From: Ceratopteris richardii
Lineage: Eukaryota; Streptophyta; Polypodiopsida; Polypodiales; Pteridaceae
Assembly (NCBI GenBank): GCA_020310875.1
Contig: CM035433.1
Coordinates: forward strand, 106,026,258 to 106,090,257
DNA length: 64,000 bases
Direction of reading: 5' to 3'
The first letter of the stretch is position 1. Each line of letters begins with the position of its first letter. Both the position numbers and the translations under genes were made by a program. Shown in pieces: positions 31,990-43,987 of this stretch. The notes under the pieces were generated by a model, which saw only the letters and a program-made list of their open reading frames with translations, ran no database searches and had not been told where the DNA came from.

Positions 31990-33015
31990 AGTGGAACATT
32001 GGTTGAACAATCTTAAGCGCCAATGGAAGTTGATTGTCAAAGCGGTATATCTTTGTACCAAGGGGGTAGGTCCCCCAAAATAATGGAGTGTCAACATGTT
32101 GCCTTCTTTTTCTATGAGAGCTCAACCTTACTACTTTGTGTTTGTCTCTCATACCCTTCACCCCAATGGATCTAATAGGCATAGTACATACAGTAAATAT
32201 GAACTCTGTATTTGCTCAATGATCTAACAAAGTAATGAAATTGCAATTTTGTGATAAATAAAACCATCTTTTTGCCAAAGCCCTCGTGAGAATTTTCTCA
32301 ACACACATATAGATCCTTTAACTTCCTCACAAAAGCTCAAAGAATCTCTTTCAATTACCTCCCTACCTCTTCCAAGAATCCACATGAAGAGTTACAAATG
32401 GAATTAAGGTGACTTCACAGTGGGTGGCACTCTTTAGTTGAGTCATACTCAGTCCTCCTTTGCTGACACATATTGAGTGTCATCCTCTTGAATTCAGATT
32501 TTGTCTCTGATATCCACCCATAGTAAATATGATGTTTGTATTCGTTCAATTATTCAACAAAGTAATAGGATTGCAATTTTTTTGATAAATAAAACCATCT
32601 TTTTGTGGAAGCTCCCATGAGAATTTTGTAATGACACATAGAGATCCTTCATTTTCCTCACAAAAACTCAAAGAATCTCTTTTAGTCACCTCCCTACCAC
32701 TTCCAAGCATCCACATGAAGAGTTACAAACGGAATTGGGGTGAGTTCATAGTGGGCGGCACTATTTTCCTGAGTCATATTGAGTGCTTCTTTGTTAAGTC
32801 ATATTGAGTGATCCTTTGCTGAGATATATTGAGTGTCATCCTCTTCAATTCACACATAGCAGGGGAGTTTGGTAAAACTATATGGATGTCTATAAAATCA
32901 TTGGTTGAGCACTCTTAAGCACCAATCGAAGTTGATTGTCAAAGTGGTATATCTTTGTAACGAGGGGGGAGATCCTCCAAAATAATGGAGTGTGAACATG
33001 TTGCCTTTTTTAAAC
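31990..33015. repeat. Unclassified repeat with internal duplication (order a, b, b, a)
   Basis: Segment a (about 31997-32110) recurs at about 32900-33015 with shared ATTGGTTGA, GTTGATTGTCAAAG and GGAGTGT-AACATGTTGCC. Between them segment b (about 32183-32510, including TGATAAATAAAACCATC and CCACATGAAGAGTTACAAA) is repeated at about 32520-32868. The copies differ by roughly 10-15%. No ORF is credible. The origin is unknown. Confidence 0.75.
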
Positions 33016-33052
33016 AAATGAAATACTAACATTTGAATGGAGAAGTTGTGAA

Positions 33053-33923
33053 AGAGAACCATACCTCTGCTTATCAAATCTCACCTAATAGTTGCTCTCT
33101 AAATACCTCTCTTGATCACATCATGTGATCATTCTAGTGATCATGTCCTATGATCCTTCTTGTCCTATGATCACTAGGATGTGTAACCTCTCCTATAGTC
33201 TTTAGGTGAGACTCAATCTAACCACAATGTCTATATAATCTCCCCATTGTCTTTGATAGAAGAGTGCCACTCTATTTAGACAATCTAAAGAGTATACAAC
33301 TCTCTTTATCTCATATGAGGAAATGAGCTACAGCAATGGAATCTATTCCACTTTTCCTTTTTCGGAACATGCACTTTTCCTTTTTCGGAACATGCACTTT
33401 TCCTTTTGCTTAAAAGAGACATGTTGAATTCCTTTGTTGCTACTCTCTACAAATGAGAATACTTTGGCTCTCAATCTTTTTTCCTTCCTAATAAATAGAA
33501 AATGAAACTCCATATGAATGTAACTTCATGGAGCAGTAAAGAAGGAGAATCCACCATTGTACAGACCATGTACCGAGTATTGTGTGTAGCATCCGGAGCT
33601 CAATTTCCTACTGTGAGGGTAACTTGCATATTCTACAGACCATGTACCGAGTATTGTGTGTAGCATCCGGAGCTCAATTTCCTACTGTGAGGGTAACTTC
33701 ATGGAGCAGTAAAGAAGGAGAATCCACCATTGTGCATTGCAACACTTCAAGTTCCAACCTGAGGTATGAGATTCATATATCTAATTTATTGAGTGTGTAT
33801 CTTCTCATTAGACAAGAAGGATCATAGGAAATGATCACTAGAAGGATCACATGATGTGATCAATAGAGAGGTATTTACAAAGCAACTCTTAGGTGAGATT
33901 TGAGAAGCAAAGCTATGGTTCTC
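33053..33923. repeat. 871-bp element with about 112-bp inverted arms
   Basis: The left arm 33053-33164 and right arm 33811-33923 are reverse complements at roughly 85-90% identity. They include the nested palindrome GATCACAT-CATGTGATC. The size, non-coding interior and long inverted ends suit a foldback or MITE-like DNA element, but I see no convincing target duplication. The interior holds a 74-base direct duplication and a stretch shared with 56730-57030. Confidence 0.65.
33561..33699 (+). repeat. Tandem duplication, about 74-bp unit
   Basis: ACAGACCATGTACCGAGTAT through GGTAACTT occurs at 33561 and again at 33635 with no visible differences, so the duplication is recent. The flanking CATGGAGCAGTAAAGAAGG also occurs on both sides. 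Confidence 0.9.
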
Positions 33924-34069
33924 CTTAGGGATTCTTAGACTCTTTTTTCATTTTCTTAGGTGTTACAAATCCAGTCGAACTTACAGTTTGTATTTGACTA
34001 GGCCACTATATGTTTTATTAAAGAAACTATACAAAAGTGCTTGACGACCATTTGGCCTTTCACATGGAC

Positions 34070-35290
34070 ACTAATGCTAAAAATCTCCCACTAAAGGCCA
34101 TTGTGGCCAAAGTGACTATGGGAGAAAAATGAGGAATGATAAAGAATACTTGAGTGCAAGTATAAAACTTATACCTCCCACTTGATGGGCATGTTACATA
34201 GTATACAAGCAACTTTGTAAAATCATGAATCAAGTAACCCCCATCAAGGGACAATAGTGTTGAAATCTATCCTATGCTAGAGCTTTAGTCAAAGCATTTG
34301 CAACATTATCTCAAGTAACATGAACCTTCTCAAGAATAATGTGCTTAGTGGATAAGCAATCTCTAATGAAGTGATATCTCACCTTAATGTGCTTGGTATT
34401 TGCATGATAGACCAGGTTCTTAGCCAAAGCAATGACACTTTGACTATCACTGAGGAAAACCACAATGATTCCTTACATGCCTCACTTGTTGCAACATGCT
34501 TCTGTGGTGGATATAATTGTACATTCTTATAGATAAAAAATGTACCCTAATGTAGACTTTAGATTGTATACACAACCAACATAATCAAAATCTATGTAAC
34601 AAATAGCAGATGTCTTTCCTCTATTGAAGAATAGACACTTGTCCTTAGTGAGACTCAAATATCTTAAAATCATCTTGATCGCTTCCCAATGCTTCTTGCC
34701 ATGATTAAAATATATCTCCTCACAACTCCCATTGCAAATGCAATGTATGGTCTCATAGCTACCATAACATACATGAGAGTATCAGCAACATACTGATAAG
34801 AAATTTTCATCATGAATTTATTTTCCTCATATGATTTAGGGGAATCATCACTGCTCAATTTCACATATGTGGGTATAGGTGTACTCAATACATTGCTTGT
34901 CACCTCTAATCCCATTGAGAATTTGCCTCATGACGGGTTCTTCTTCAATCAACTCTCCAATGGATGCCAATTGATCAGCAACCTCCTTGACCTTTGTAAC
35001 AAACTTAGTGATGATTTGTTTTGGACTCTTCTTCATTTGGTTGAACTCTTTACAAAGATCATTCTTTTTTGCTTTTCTACTAGCAAAAAAGAAAGTCTCT
35101 AGGGCATCCCAAGTCTCTTGAGATGTCTTTGCATCCTCTAATGTGTGGTAATAGAAAATCAGAGATAGATTTGAGTATATATGACCTTGCTTGAGCATAC
35201 CTTGCCCACCAAAGTGTAAGCCTATGTATTTCCCCTTGAGTAGGTCCTCCTTTGGATCTCCCATGTTGAAGTTGCTCTGATACCACTGAA
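34070..35290 (-). mobile_element. Copia-G: minus-strand copia fragment (gag piece and RNase H piece)
   Basis: On the minus strand a methionine-tRNA primer site (GTGGTATCAGAGC, near 35272-35284) precedes a gag segment (QETWDALETFFFASRKAKK, EFNQMKKSPKQ). This passes straight into an RT/RNase H connection (MMKISYQYVADTLMYVMVAM-RPYIAFAMGV type) and RNase H tail sequence with purine-rich GTGGGAG stretches near 34090 and 34180. Protease, integrase and most of RT are absent. It is old and broken by many interruptions; its LTRs cannot be bounded. Confidence 0.7.
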
Positions 35291-36429
35291 AAAAGTTGGA
35301 GAAACTTGGAGATGCTTAGAAAGTTGAGTTGTCAAGTGGTGAAGTTGGTCCAGCAAACTAGCATAGGACCAGCCCCAAAACTTTGGATATGTAAAATAGA
35401 CCTTGCAGGCTTGTGGTTAGTGCAATAAAACCCAATATGTACTTTGTAACATCAACAAGAACAAGTTGATGCAAATCAAATAACTTGCACCTTGACTAGC
35501 ACACAAAAACATTTTAAAAATGGATTGAAGTTATGACTTCAACTATTGAGAGCAGCGAGTACAGTAACAATTGGAAAAATTACTCTTAAGGGAGTGTCAT
35601 ATATAGGGTTGGCTTTCTATAATCTATAAAAGCCCTAATTTATAGGAACCAAGCAAGGAGCAATCACCTTAACACCACTCGTGTCATCCCGATTTTTTAG
35701 GGAGTTGCAGAGAATGACCTTGAGACTAAAAAACTTGGATTTCTCTAGAAGTAATGAACCAAATGATATGAAAATTTGTATGCATAAACTAGACAGTAAT
35801 ATCTTCTCAATGAGTGATTAAACACTAGATTTTGGAGCTCCATAGAGAGAGCAGCAATCTCTGCAAGTTGACTGAATCAGAGGAAGAAGGAGCAGTAAAC
35901 AGAAATGGCACCAAGCAATGAACAAAGAGTATATGCATTGCTTCAAATCATCAATCTCCTTAATGTACAAATGTTGTGGAGTCTTTACATAGACTCTTGA
36001 GGATATGGCCAATGCCTTTTCTCCATGAATTCAAATTCGAAATTTGGCAAGTTTGTTAGTTTAGATTGATTGCCATCATTTTTTACAATCTAGGAAAAGA
36101 GAAGGTTGAAATCACATCTACCTTTTGATTGATTGATTGAGAATCAATCCCAACCACTTCTAAATTGTGGCTTTTAGGCCTTTTACTCTTCCCTTTTACA
36201 AAGGTAAATACTTTTTAAGTTACATAAGAGGGTGATCCTATGATCAAACTCTTATTACAATAAATGAATGGAGATAAAACTCTACAAGAAGTATATGTGG
36301 CATCATTACAATGATGAATTTGATGAACATCATGTCCACCTCAAGCAAAATGAAAGCTTCATGTTCCAACAGAGACTACATGATATGTATGTGAGTCCAT
36401 GGACTCATGTGAAACATAGATCACATTGA
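35291..36429. other. No gene seen
   Basis: The stretch is AT-rich and non-coding. It may include the LTR of Copia-G on its left side, but there is no partner copy to define it. A small palindromic patch (TTGATTGATTGATTGAGAATC) occurs near 36130. Confidence 0.5.
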
Positions 36430-36930
36430 CAGATTTGATGTTGGCATTGTGGTCGTGAGGGCCATACTCAATAAAGTTGCTTCAGGCATATGCGATGAAG
36501 ATGTCAGAGATATGCACATGATGCAGGTCAACTAGTGATTTCAAGAGAGACTATGGGGATTGATTATTCTAATGATGATTATGTCATTTTCTCCTATGAT
36601 ACATCTCGTGATTTCTCTTGTTCATTGGATAGCACACATATAGCTTGATTGCTTGATGCATTTGCTAGTTTTCATGTTACTCCACATCTTGAGTGGTTTT
36701 GTCAATTCTCAAGTGAGAGTCACAGACGTGTGCACATGCTTGATGGTTCAACATGTAAGATAGAGGATGCAGGAGATGTATGCCTTATGCTACCTAGTGG
36801 ATCATCACTTACACTCAAACATGTGTGTTATGTGCCTTCATTCCCTATGAGCTTGATTTCATATAGGCAATTACAAGAGAGCAGATGTTATGCATTCTTT
36901 GGTGAGCATCATTTTCAGTTGTAGTTGGGA
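36430..36930 (+). pseudogene. Copia-H: copia zinc knuckle and protease fragment
   Basis: The plus strand shows a zinc knuckle pattern beginning CWHCGREGHTQ, then LDAFASFHVTPHLEWF, corresponding to the copia protease opening (normally LDSGAS or LDTGAS-HVTP). RVHMLDGSTCKIEDAGDV, LKHVCYVPSFPMSLIS and a Leu-rich end follow. It is an old relic with several interruptions and no recognisable integrase or RT after it. Confidence 0.65.
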
Positions 36931-38184
36931 TAGCTCATGCTTGTCAGATGTGCAAGGATTGGGCACATGTATCCACTACAGGTACTCCATGTGAGAGACA
37001 ATCTCATCTCAGTGGGAGTTCAACCTTATGTGTGGTGTGAGACTCTTCATGTCTCATTTTGTCTACCTATAGATAGGTCTATTGACATTCATGATGCACA
37101 GGGATGACATGATTCAAATACTTAGATGGATGCAAAGAGCATGCTTTGGATGCTTTTCGAGAGCATGGTTTGGTTGATCGTGTGGATGCTCATGTGGAGC
37201 ACACTTTCGATGATCACTTGGATGCTTTAGAGCATGACATGGACGGTCATGTAGAGCATTATGATAATACTTAGTTAGAGTTTGATCATTAATTTGATCT
37301 TGGTGTTGATGTTATGCAGTTAGCTCATGTGGAGCATGATAAGACACTTGGTGTGGGTAGCGTGGGATAGCTCTTATGATACACAGTGTGTAGTAGAGCA
37401 TACTATCTCTCAAGGTGCATAGCTAGATACATTCTTGGTTGATAGGATGGATGGTTTGGATATTGAGGAGTCAGTGGTCACGCACTCATCCTTGGATTTT
37501 CTCATGCCAGATGTTGACATAGATTTATCAGAACATATTGATCTTGATGATGGTGCTTCAGATACCTTAGATACAGACTTGGCCGACATGGTTAGGTTGG
37601 CCAAGATAGCACATATTTTGTCAGCATTCGACAGTTTACTGTACGAGTTATTATGCTTGAGACTAGACATTGTAGTTGCTATTGGAGCGTTTGCACTTGG
37701 AGTTGTGAGTTGTTCGACAATTGACATGGGCATAGAGCGTGTGGGAGCTTTGCAAAAACTTCATCAATTCTTGCATCTGTCAGATGTGAGCTCGACTCTT
37801 GTCGATATGAGTCTATAGCAATTTGAGGTGCATGGATACACCTTATTTGAGGCAGCTGGTGTAGGTTGACTTGTATGGGTTGAGATCCAGACTCTTCTTG
37901 TACATTATTGTATACTCATACGTCATTCTTTGTAAGTGTTGCCACTGAACATCACTTCTTTTTAGGTACATTTTGAATATTTTAAAAAATCAGCACATAA
38001 CATGTTTGTTGTTGATATAACAACTACAAAATCTACAAAATTTGATTTCACCCCTCTTAGAGTGTATACTTCTTCAAATCCATATTTAGAAATTGCAAAC
38101 AATATGAGTATCTACACCTCCTTGTTGAATATAGAATTGAGATTGATTTGCATATTCCATGAATATTTTACTCTTCTACGTGCA
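36931..38184 (+). other. Unassigned region with acidic open frames
   Basis: Following Copia-H, 37131-37270 reads as a loose repeat rich in Glu-His and Asp (KEHALDAFREHGLVDRVDAH type). A 127-codon open frame at 37435-37818 continues in the same Asp/Leu-rich style (DVDIDLSEHIDLDDGASDTL). I do not recognise a family. It could be a decayed copia extra ORF or chance; no gene is called. Confidence 0.3.
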
Positions 38185-38740
38185 ACCAAATAAAGGATCT
38201 GCAATAAATGCAAGCTATCCATAACTCTACAATCTCCAAAGCTAAAGACAATCTCCTCCAAATAGATAAGCTCCAAGCTACTACATGGTAGCTGATGAAG
38301 AAAACACAAATCCACCTCTCCAACTTGAAGGGACCTCCTTTTCCTTTGCAAGCTCTCCAAAATCACTCCAAAAGTGATGAAAAGAGTTCCCAAAGCTATT
38401 TCTTCATATAGACTATCTAATTCATGCTTTTTCAAATTAAAAAACACAAAAATGGGGTTATCTAATTTTCAAAAACCCAAATTTTGAAAATTACAAAAAT
38501 CCTAATTTTGGGGTTCTTTAATTATTATTTAAAATTTTTGGTTTGATTTCATATTTTTTTATATTGTTTGGGTTGATAATATACGGTATATTGATTTTTC
38601 TTTTAAAATCAATATACTATATATGGTATATTGATTTTGGTATATGGTATATTGATTTTGCTTTTCACGCATTAAAAGTATTTTTCACACTTATTTTTGA
38701 AATTAGAATTTGACTTTTTCCTCCATCTGCTACCAAATAT
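38185..38740 (-). repeat. Left copy of a dispersed repeat (inverted partner at 52471-52930)
   Basis: On the minus strand the segment reads TAGTCTATATGAAGAAATAG, ACTTTTGGAGTGAT, TTGGAGAGGTGGA and TTGGAGCTTATCTATTTGGA. These recur in order on the plus strand at 52710-52900, and the AT-rich halves (TTTTAATGCGTGAAAA) also match. The copies are diverged by roughly 20-25%. Two insertions of one family in opposite orientation explain it best. The family is unknown. Confidence 0.75.
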
Positions 38741-39015
38741 CCAAATGTTATTGGCAACTCTTGATGAGTACTTTTAGAATATCAAAAATAAAAAGTCAAG
38801 TTTTGCCCATTTTTTTTACCATTTTTGTTTACCAAAGTTGACCATGTGTTGACTTTTCCAAAACTGAAAGTTTTTTAAATGTCCAACTCTTCCCTTGTAA
38901 AAGGTTTCTATTCTAACAAACTTGTAGTGCAAGTGCGTAGGAAAGGTAAAAATTTATTGCCCTTCGCATGGATTCACGTACTTATCAAGAGCTATCTAAT
39001 GGTATACAACATTTG
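38741..39015. other. Flank of Copia-B, no gene seen
   Basis: AT-rich sequence between the dispersed repeat and the Copia-B target duplication GGTAT at 39016-39020. No ORF or motif of note is present. Confidence 0.5.
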
Positions 39016-39020
39016 GGTAT

Positions 39021-39250
39021 TGTTGATATATTTAGGTAGTGATGTGTGTGAACACTCTAGGACCGTCGGGGCACTTTTTTCCCTCTTTAGGAGGTTTTTT
39101 CCCCCGGCTTGTATATATGCCTATTGCCCTAATGGGCTACTTATCTTTGTACATTCTAGTGGTAATACATTCAGTATTGTGTGTTCTGCTCCAAGCTTCT
39201 TCTTCTTCCTTGTGCTATTTGCGTGCTTCCACAGACATCTAACTCCAACG
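39021..39250 (+). repeat. Copia-B left LTR
   Basis: It starts TGTTGATATATTTAGG and ends at CTAACTCCAAC-, followed by the primer site ATTGGTATCAGAGAAGG (39251-39267). It shares the variants GAACACTCTAGGA and TAGTGGTAATAC with the LTR at 52232, marking the two as a pair. Confidence 0.92.
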
Positions 39251-39605
39251 ATTGGTATCAGAGAAGGTCGCCGCTTCATCTAGGGCATCGTCTACACCTC
39301 TCTGGTTGTAGTCTGAGATTCGCACGAAATTTGGTGAGCATACTCAGCGTGTTTCAGGGATCAAAACAGATTCGCTCTATGGTGCCAAAATCACGATCTG
39401 AGCTCGTTTTGGCCTCATAACGCACTATCACAGTGCTTGTGTAGGCTATTTTGTCTTCTTGTGCCAAAGGTATATACCAGTTTTGCTTCACCAGTATAAG
39501 CGTCTCAAAGTCTACTATAGGTTTAATGGAAATAGTCTATGCAGTTTTGTTCAACTTTTTGAGATACAATCAATTTTGTGCATCAAGGTATTTTAGTCAC
39601 TGACC

Positions 39606-40579
39606 ATGGCTGAAAGCAGTGATGTATTCTGTATGTTGGTTGTTGAGGATAAGTTGGATGGTACCAACTACCCATTATGGGCTTATATGATGCGACATGT
39701 ATTGGTTGCAAAAGGACTGTGGAATATTGTGCACGGTGTTGAAACACGTCCTGTTACACCTGCGACTACAGGTACTGCAAATATAGGTGCTGGAGCTCAT
39801 GGAGATGGTGTCGAAGATGATGATATTCTGCAGATTCCTATTCGTGTTGTTGTTTCTATTGCACCTACTGTAGAGCAAATTTGTTGGGATGGCAGAGATG
39901 CTTAGGCACATGCATTGATAGCTTTGCCTGTCAAACTCATATTCGCTCTTGCAGAATAGCTAAGGATGCTTGGGATACACTTAGCACATTGTACCAGGCT
40001 AGGAATGAGGCTCGTGTTGCTTACCTCCAAAAACAGTTGGAGAGTGAGCATACGAATGAAGGAGATTCTATGGATAGTTTTCTAACAAAGATCAAGGATT
40101 TGAAAGAACATTTAATTTCTGTTGATGAGGTTATACCAAATAGCTCATTTGTGCAGACCGTTTTGAACGGTCTTCCTGATTCATATCAGAGTTTTGCTTC
40201 TACTCTTCAGTTGATGATGAAAGGCAATCCAAATGCCTTGTCATTTGAGGAGCTAGTTTCTGTTTTCTTGCAGGAAGATCAGTCTGGGCAAAATAGGTCT
40301 ATTATGTGTGTTGCAGATCAAGCTTTCCTGGCTAGTCAGAGGGGCAAAGGAAAATGGAGCTCTTCTACTAGTAAGCAGAAATCAGCAAATGTTGCACATT
40401 CGAAGAAGGAAGACAAAAATGAGAAGAAATCAGAAAAGTAGAAATTGTTTTGCAAGTACTGTAAATGAAATGATCATATCATAAAGAACTGTCCTAAACT
40501 AGCGGCAAAAGAGGCAAAGAAAAAAGAGGCTAGAATGGCTGTTGCAGAGGCCTCTACTCCAAAAATAGATTCTGTTAAC
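39606..40579 (+). pseudogene. gag: Copia-B gag (fossil)
   Basis: The gag opens MAESSDVFCMLVVEDKLDG and TNYPLWAYMMRHVLVAKGLW, the copia N-terminal block. It continues through DAWDTLSTLYQARNEAR, FLTKIKDLKEHLISVDEV and SYQSFASTLQLMMKGNPNAL (UBN2-type capsid) to a zinc knuckle region near 40450-40495 (KNCPKLAAKEAKKKEA). The insertion of Copia-C follows at 40580. Broken by a few interruptions. Confidence 0.85.
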
Positions 40580-40810
40580 TGTTGGAGTTAGACGTCTGCG
40601 GAATCACACGAACAGCACAAGGAAGAAGAAGAAGCTTGGAGCACAACACACAATACTGAATGTATTACTAGAGAATGTACAAAGATAAGTAGCCCATTAG
40701 GGCAATAGGCATATATACAAGCCGGGGGAGAAAAAACCTCCTAAAGAGGGAAAAAAGTACCCCGGCGGTCCTAGTGTGTTCACACACATCACTACCTAAA
40801 TATATCAACA
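40580..40810 (-). repeat. Copia-C LTR (3' in element orientation)
   Basis: This is a 231-base LTR, reverse complement of the family LTR, with TGTTGG at its left edge on the plus strand and ATCAACA at its right. It matches 49326-49555 at about 96%. Confidence 0.92.
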
Positions 40811-40839
40811 AATCCCCCCCTGGGAGTGATGCGGTGAAC

Positions 40840-42240
40840 AAGGAGCTGGCACTCATGTATAAGGAAGTGCCAAGCTATGTGGAAATCACTCCACAAAAGG
40901 AAGTAAGCCCAAAGCTTTGCGGAAAGCTTCAAACTTCTCCCTAGGTAGAGCCTTCGTGAAAAGGTATGCAATGTTCTCCTGCGTGGGCACATATGCCAAG
41001 TTGATCTCCCCAGCAGAGAACCTCTCCCTGACATAGTGATAATGCACCTCAATGTGCTTAGTGCGAGCATGGAACACAGGGTTCCTCGCAACTGCCAATG
41101 CGCTTTGACTGTCAGTGAAGATGGTGGTGGTAGAAGACTAACCAACACCCAAATGAGCCATAAGGCGTCTGAGCCACACACACACTCAACAGTCGCTGTG
41201 AAAGCTGCCCTATACTCAGCCTCACAACTGGAAGTGGCCACAGTTGGCTTCTTCTTGCTCAACCAAGATATACATGAGCTACCAAGCATGAAGCAAAAAC
41301 CATCGATGGACACACGAGTGTCATAGCAACCAGCCCAATCTGAGTCAGAAAAAGCATGCAAATCTGGCAGTAGTGATCCCCCCTTGGGATAAAACAAACC
41401 AAGTAGCCGAGTACCACTCAAGTAGCGAAAGATGCACTTAACCGCCTTCCAATGCGTGACTCCTGGGCAATGCATAAACCTGCTCATCTGTGAGACAGCA
41501 AACTGAATATCTGGCCGAGTAATGCATAAGTAAATCAAGCATCCAATAGCCTGCTGATAGAGAACAACATCAAATGCATCTCTAGCATCATGAAGACTCA
41601 ATCGTAAACCTGTCTCCATAGGAGTGGCAATAGGCTTACAGTCTTCAAGGCCAAAACGCTGCAATAATGTGTCAATATATTTCGTTGACACAAAGCCATT
41701 CCACCATCAACTTGCATAAACTGAATGCCCAAATAGTGATGCAAATGCCCCAAATCAGACATCTCAAATGAGGCATGCAAATCAGCCTTAAAATCAGCAA
41801 TATGCTTCTCAATAGGACCAGTGAGCAGCATGCCGTCAACATAGACAACAATGATCAGAAGCACATCATTAGCACGCTTAACATATAAGGTGCTTTCAGT
41901 TGGACTGTTCTCAAAACCATGTGCAATCAGATAGGCATGTATCTTCTCATACCAAGCACGTGGTGCTTGCTTTAAACCATATAACGCCTTCTTTAACCTG
42001 CATACCTGGTTTTCATGCCCTTTTTGCACAAAGCCACGGGGCTGAAAAACATACACTTCTTCATGCAAGTCACCATTCAGAAATGTTGTTTTAATGTCCA
42101 ACTGATGTACATTCCAACCATGATGGGATGCAAGTGCACAAATGCTCCGAACAGTAGTCATACGGCATGTAGGTGTCTGTTCAGTACATATGCGGCACAC
42201 ATGACAGCCTCAAGCCAGAAACTATGTGGTAAAGCCTGAC
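40840..42240 (-). pseudogene. pol: Copia-C reverse transcriptase and RNase H (fossil)
   Basis: The minus strand gives WNVHQLDIKTTFLNGDLHEE, LKKALYGLKQAPRAWYEKI, the catalytic-site block VVYVDGMLLTG, FEMSDLGHLHHYLGI, ITRPDIQFAVSQMSRFMH, FSDSDWAG, ISWLSKKKPTVATSSCEAEY and ARTKHIEVHYHYVRERF. Together these are the copia RT-RNase H order. The region joins the integrase end more tightly than in the family norm. Broken by a few interruptions. Confidence 0.88.
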
Positions 42241-42283
42241 TCTTGACCATGCACCTCGCCATCTCCATGAGTGACCTGTTCTT

Positions 42284-43987
42284 TCATTCAGCAACTCCAT
42301 TCTGTTGAGGTGTATACGGCACTGTACACTGGTGTTTTATCCCACGTTCAGCCAAAAATGCATTAAATTCAGAAGACATATATTCCCCCCCTCGATCAGA
42401 ACGGAGGGTGCCCATTTTACATGCTGACAGATTTTCAGCCAAAACCAAAAATTGTTTAAAGCACACGAACACTTCGGACTTTGCTTTGAGTGGATATACC
42501 CATGCATGCCTGGAAAAATCATCAATGAAAGTCACGAAGTAAAGGTATTTTCCAAAAGAAGATGTCTGCATAGGACCACAAACATCACTATGTACAAGCT
42601 GCAATTTCTGAGTAGCCCGAACTGAACCATCTTTTGGAAAGGATGAACGCTGCATTTTGCCCAAAATACAGCCTTCACAAACATGTTTTCCAGGTGCCTC
42701 AAGTTTGGGCAATGAGGACACCATTTCAGATTTCTGCAGGCATAGCAAACTAGCAAAATTCAGATGACCAAAGTGTGCATGCCAAAGCTTTGCATCTGAC
42801 ATAGCATGAGAATCATTTACTGCACATGCCAAATCATTTACAGATCTTTCATAGTCTATGAGCTTATACAGCCCACGACATAAAATGCCAGAAGCAATAA
42901 TTACATCGCCATTTGACAGATCATGAACTGTACACCTATCATCAACAAATTTCACAACCAAGCCAATCTTGGCTAATGCAGAAACTGATAACAGGTTCTT
43001 TTTGATCCCTGGCACAAATAGAGCATCTGACAAAGTAAAAGAACTACCATCAGCAGTAGTCAAAATGATCTTACCAACTCCCATAACAGGATAAGAGGAG
43101 TTGTTGGCGCATGTAACAATATTCCCTGTAGGGGCAGGCTCGAGTGAAGAGAAGAAACTGCGCTGCGAGGTAATATGTTTGGTCACCCCACTGTCAAAAT
43201 ACCAAACATCTGAGTCTACTGCAGACATGCACTGCTCATGAGAAGATGGGTCAAAATTGCAGACAGTAGTAAACGCCCATTCTTCTTCCTGCACAAGATT
43301 TGCAGACTCTGTTTTTGGCGTAGAGGCCTCTGCAACAATCATTCCAGCCTCTTTCTTCTTTGCCTCTTTAGCAGCTAGTTTTGGACAGTTCTTTATGATA
43401 TGATCATTCCCTTTAAAGTACTTACAAAACAATTTCGGCTTTTCTGATTTCTTCTCATTTTTATCTTCCCTCTTCGAATATGCAGAATTAGCAGATTTCT
43501 GCTTACTAGTTGAAGAGCTCCATTTTCCTTTGCCCTTCTGACTAGCCAGGAAAGCTTGATCTGCAACTCGCATAATGGACCTGTTTTGCCTGGATTGATC
43601 TTCCTGCAACAGAACAGAGACTAACTCCTCAAATGATAAGGCATTTGGATTTCCTTTCATCATCAACCGAAGAGTAGAAGCAAAACTCTGATATGAATCA
43701 GGAAGACCATTCAGAACGGTCTGCACAAGTGAGCTATCTGGTATAACCTCATCAGCAGAAATCAATTGTTCCTTCAAGTCTTTGATCTTCGTTAGGAAAC
43801 TGCCCATAGAATCACCTTCATTCATGTGCTCACTCTCCAACTGTTTTCGGAGGTAAGCAACACGAGCCTCATTCCTAGCTTGGTACAATGTGGTAAGTGT
43901 ATCCCAAGCATCCTTCGCTGTTCTATAAGAGCGAATATGAGGAATAATGGCACGTTTGACAGACAAAGCTATCAATGCATGTGCTTG
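42284..43987 (-). pseudogene. gag: Copia-C gag (part), protease and integrase (long open stretch)
   Basis: The minus strand runs openly through the capsid (TAKDAWDTLTTLYQARNEAR, SYQSFASTLRLMMKGNPNAL), a zinc-knuckle-like FCKYFKGNDHIIKNCPK, protease (VWYFDSGVTKHIT), the integrase zinc module (LWHAHFGHLNFASLL...CEGCILGKMQ) and core (HSDVCGPMQ, TLRSDRGGEYMSSEF, TPQQNGVAE). The gag N-terminus of the same element is at 49911-50205, beyond the inverted segment. This is the best-preserved coding stretch in the block. Confidence 0.88.

Larger units (their letters stand above)
40580..43987 (-). mobile_element. Copia-C, outer part (3' LTR to gag)
   Basis: On the minus strand this part holds gag, protease, integrase, RT and RNase H, ending in an LTR at 40580-40810 preceded by a purine tract (CCAGGGGGGGATT, about 40811-40824). 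The target duplication TTAAC is at 40575-40579. Its other end lies at 49326-50205. LTR variants GAACACACTAGGA and ATTCTCTAGTAATAC tie the two LTRs together; they differ by about 3.5%. Confidence 0.85.

Noticed and set aside
31808-32096. A 289-bp LTR for Copia-F ending at TGTCAACA
   Set aside because: Similarity to the 32900-33015 repeat continues past 32096, while similarity to the family LTR stops near 31989, so the apparent end is coincidental.
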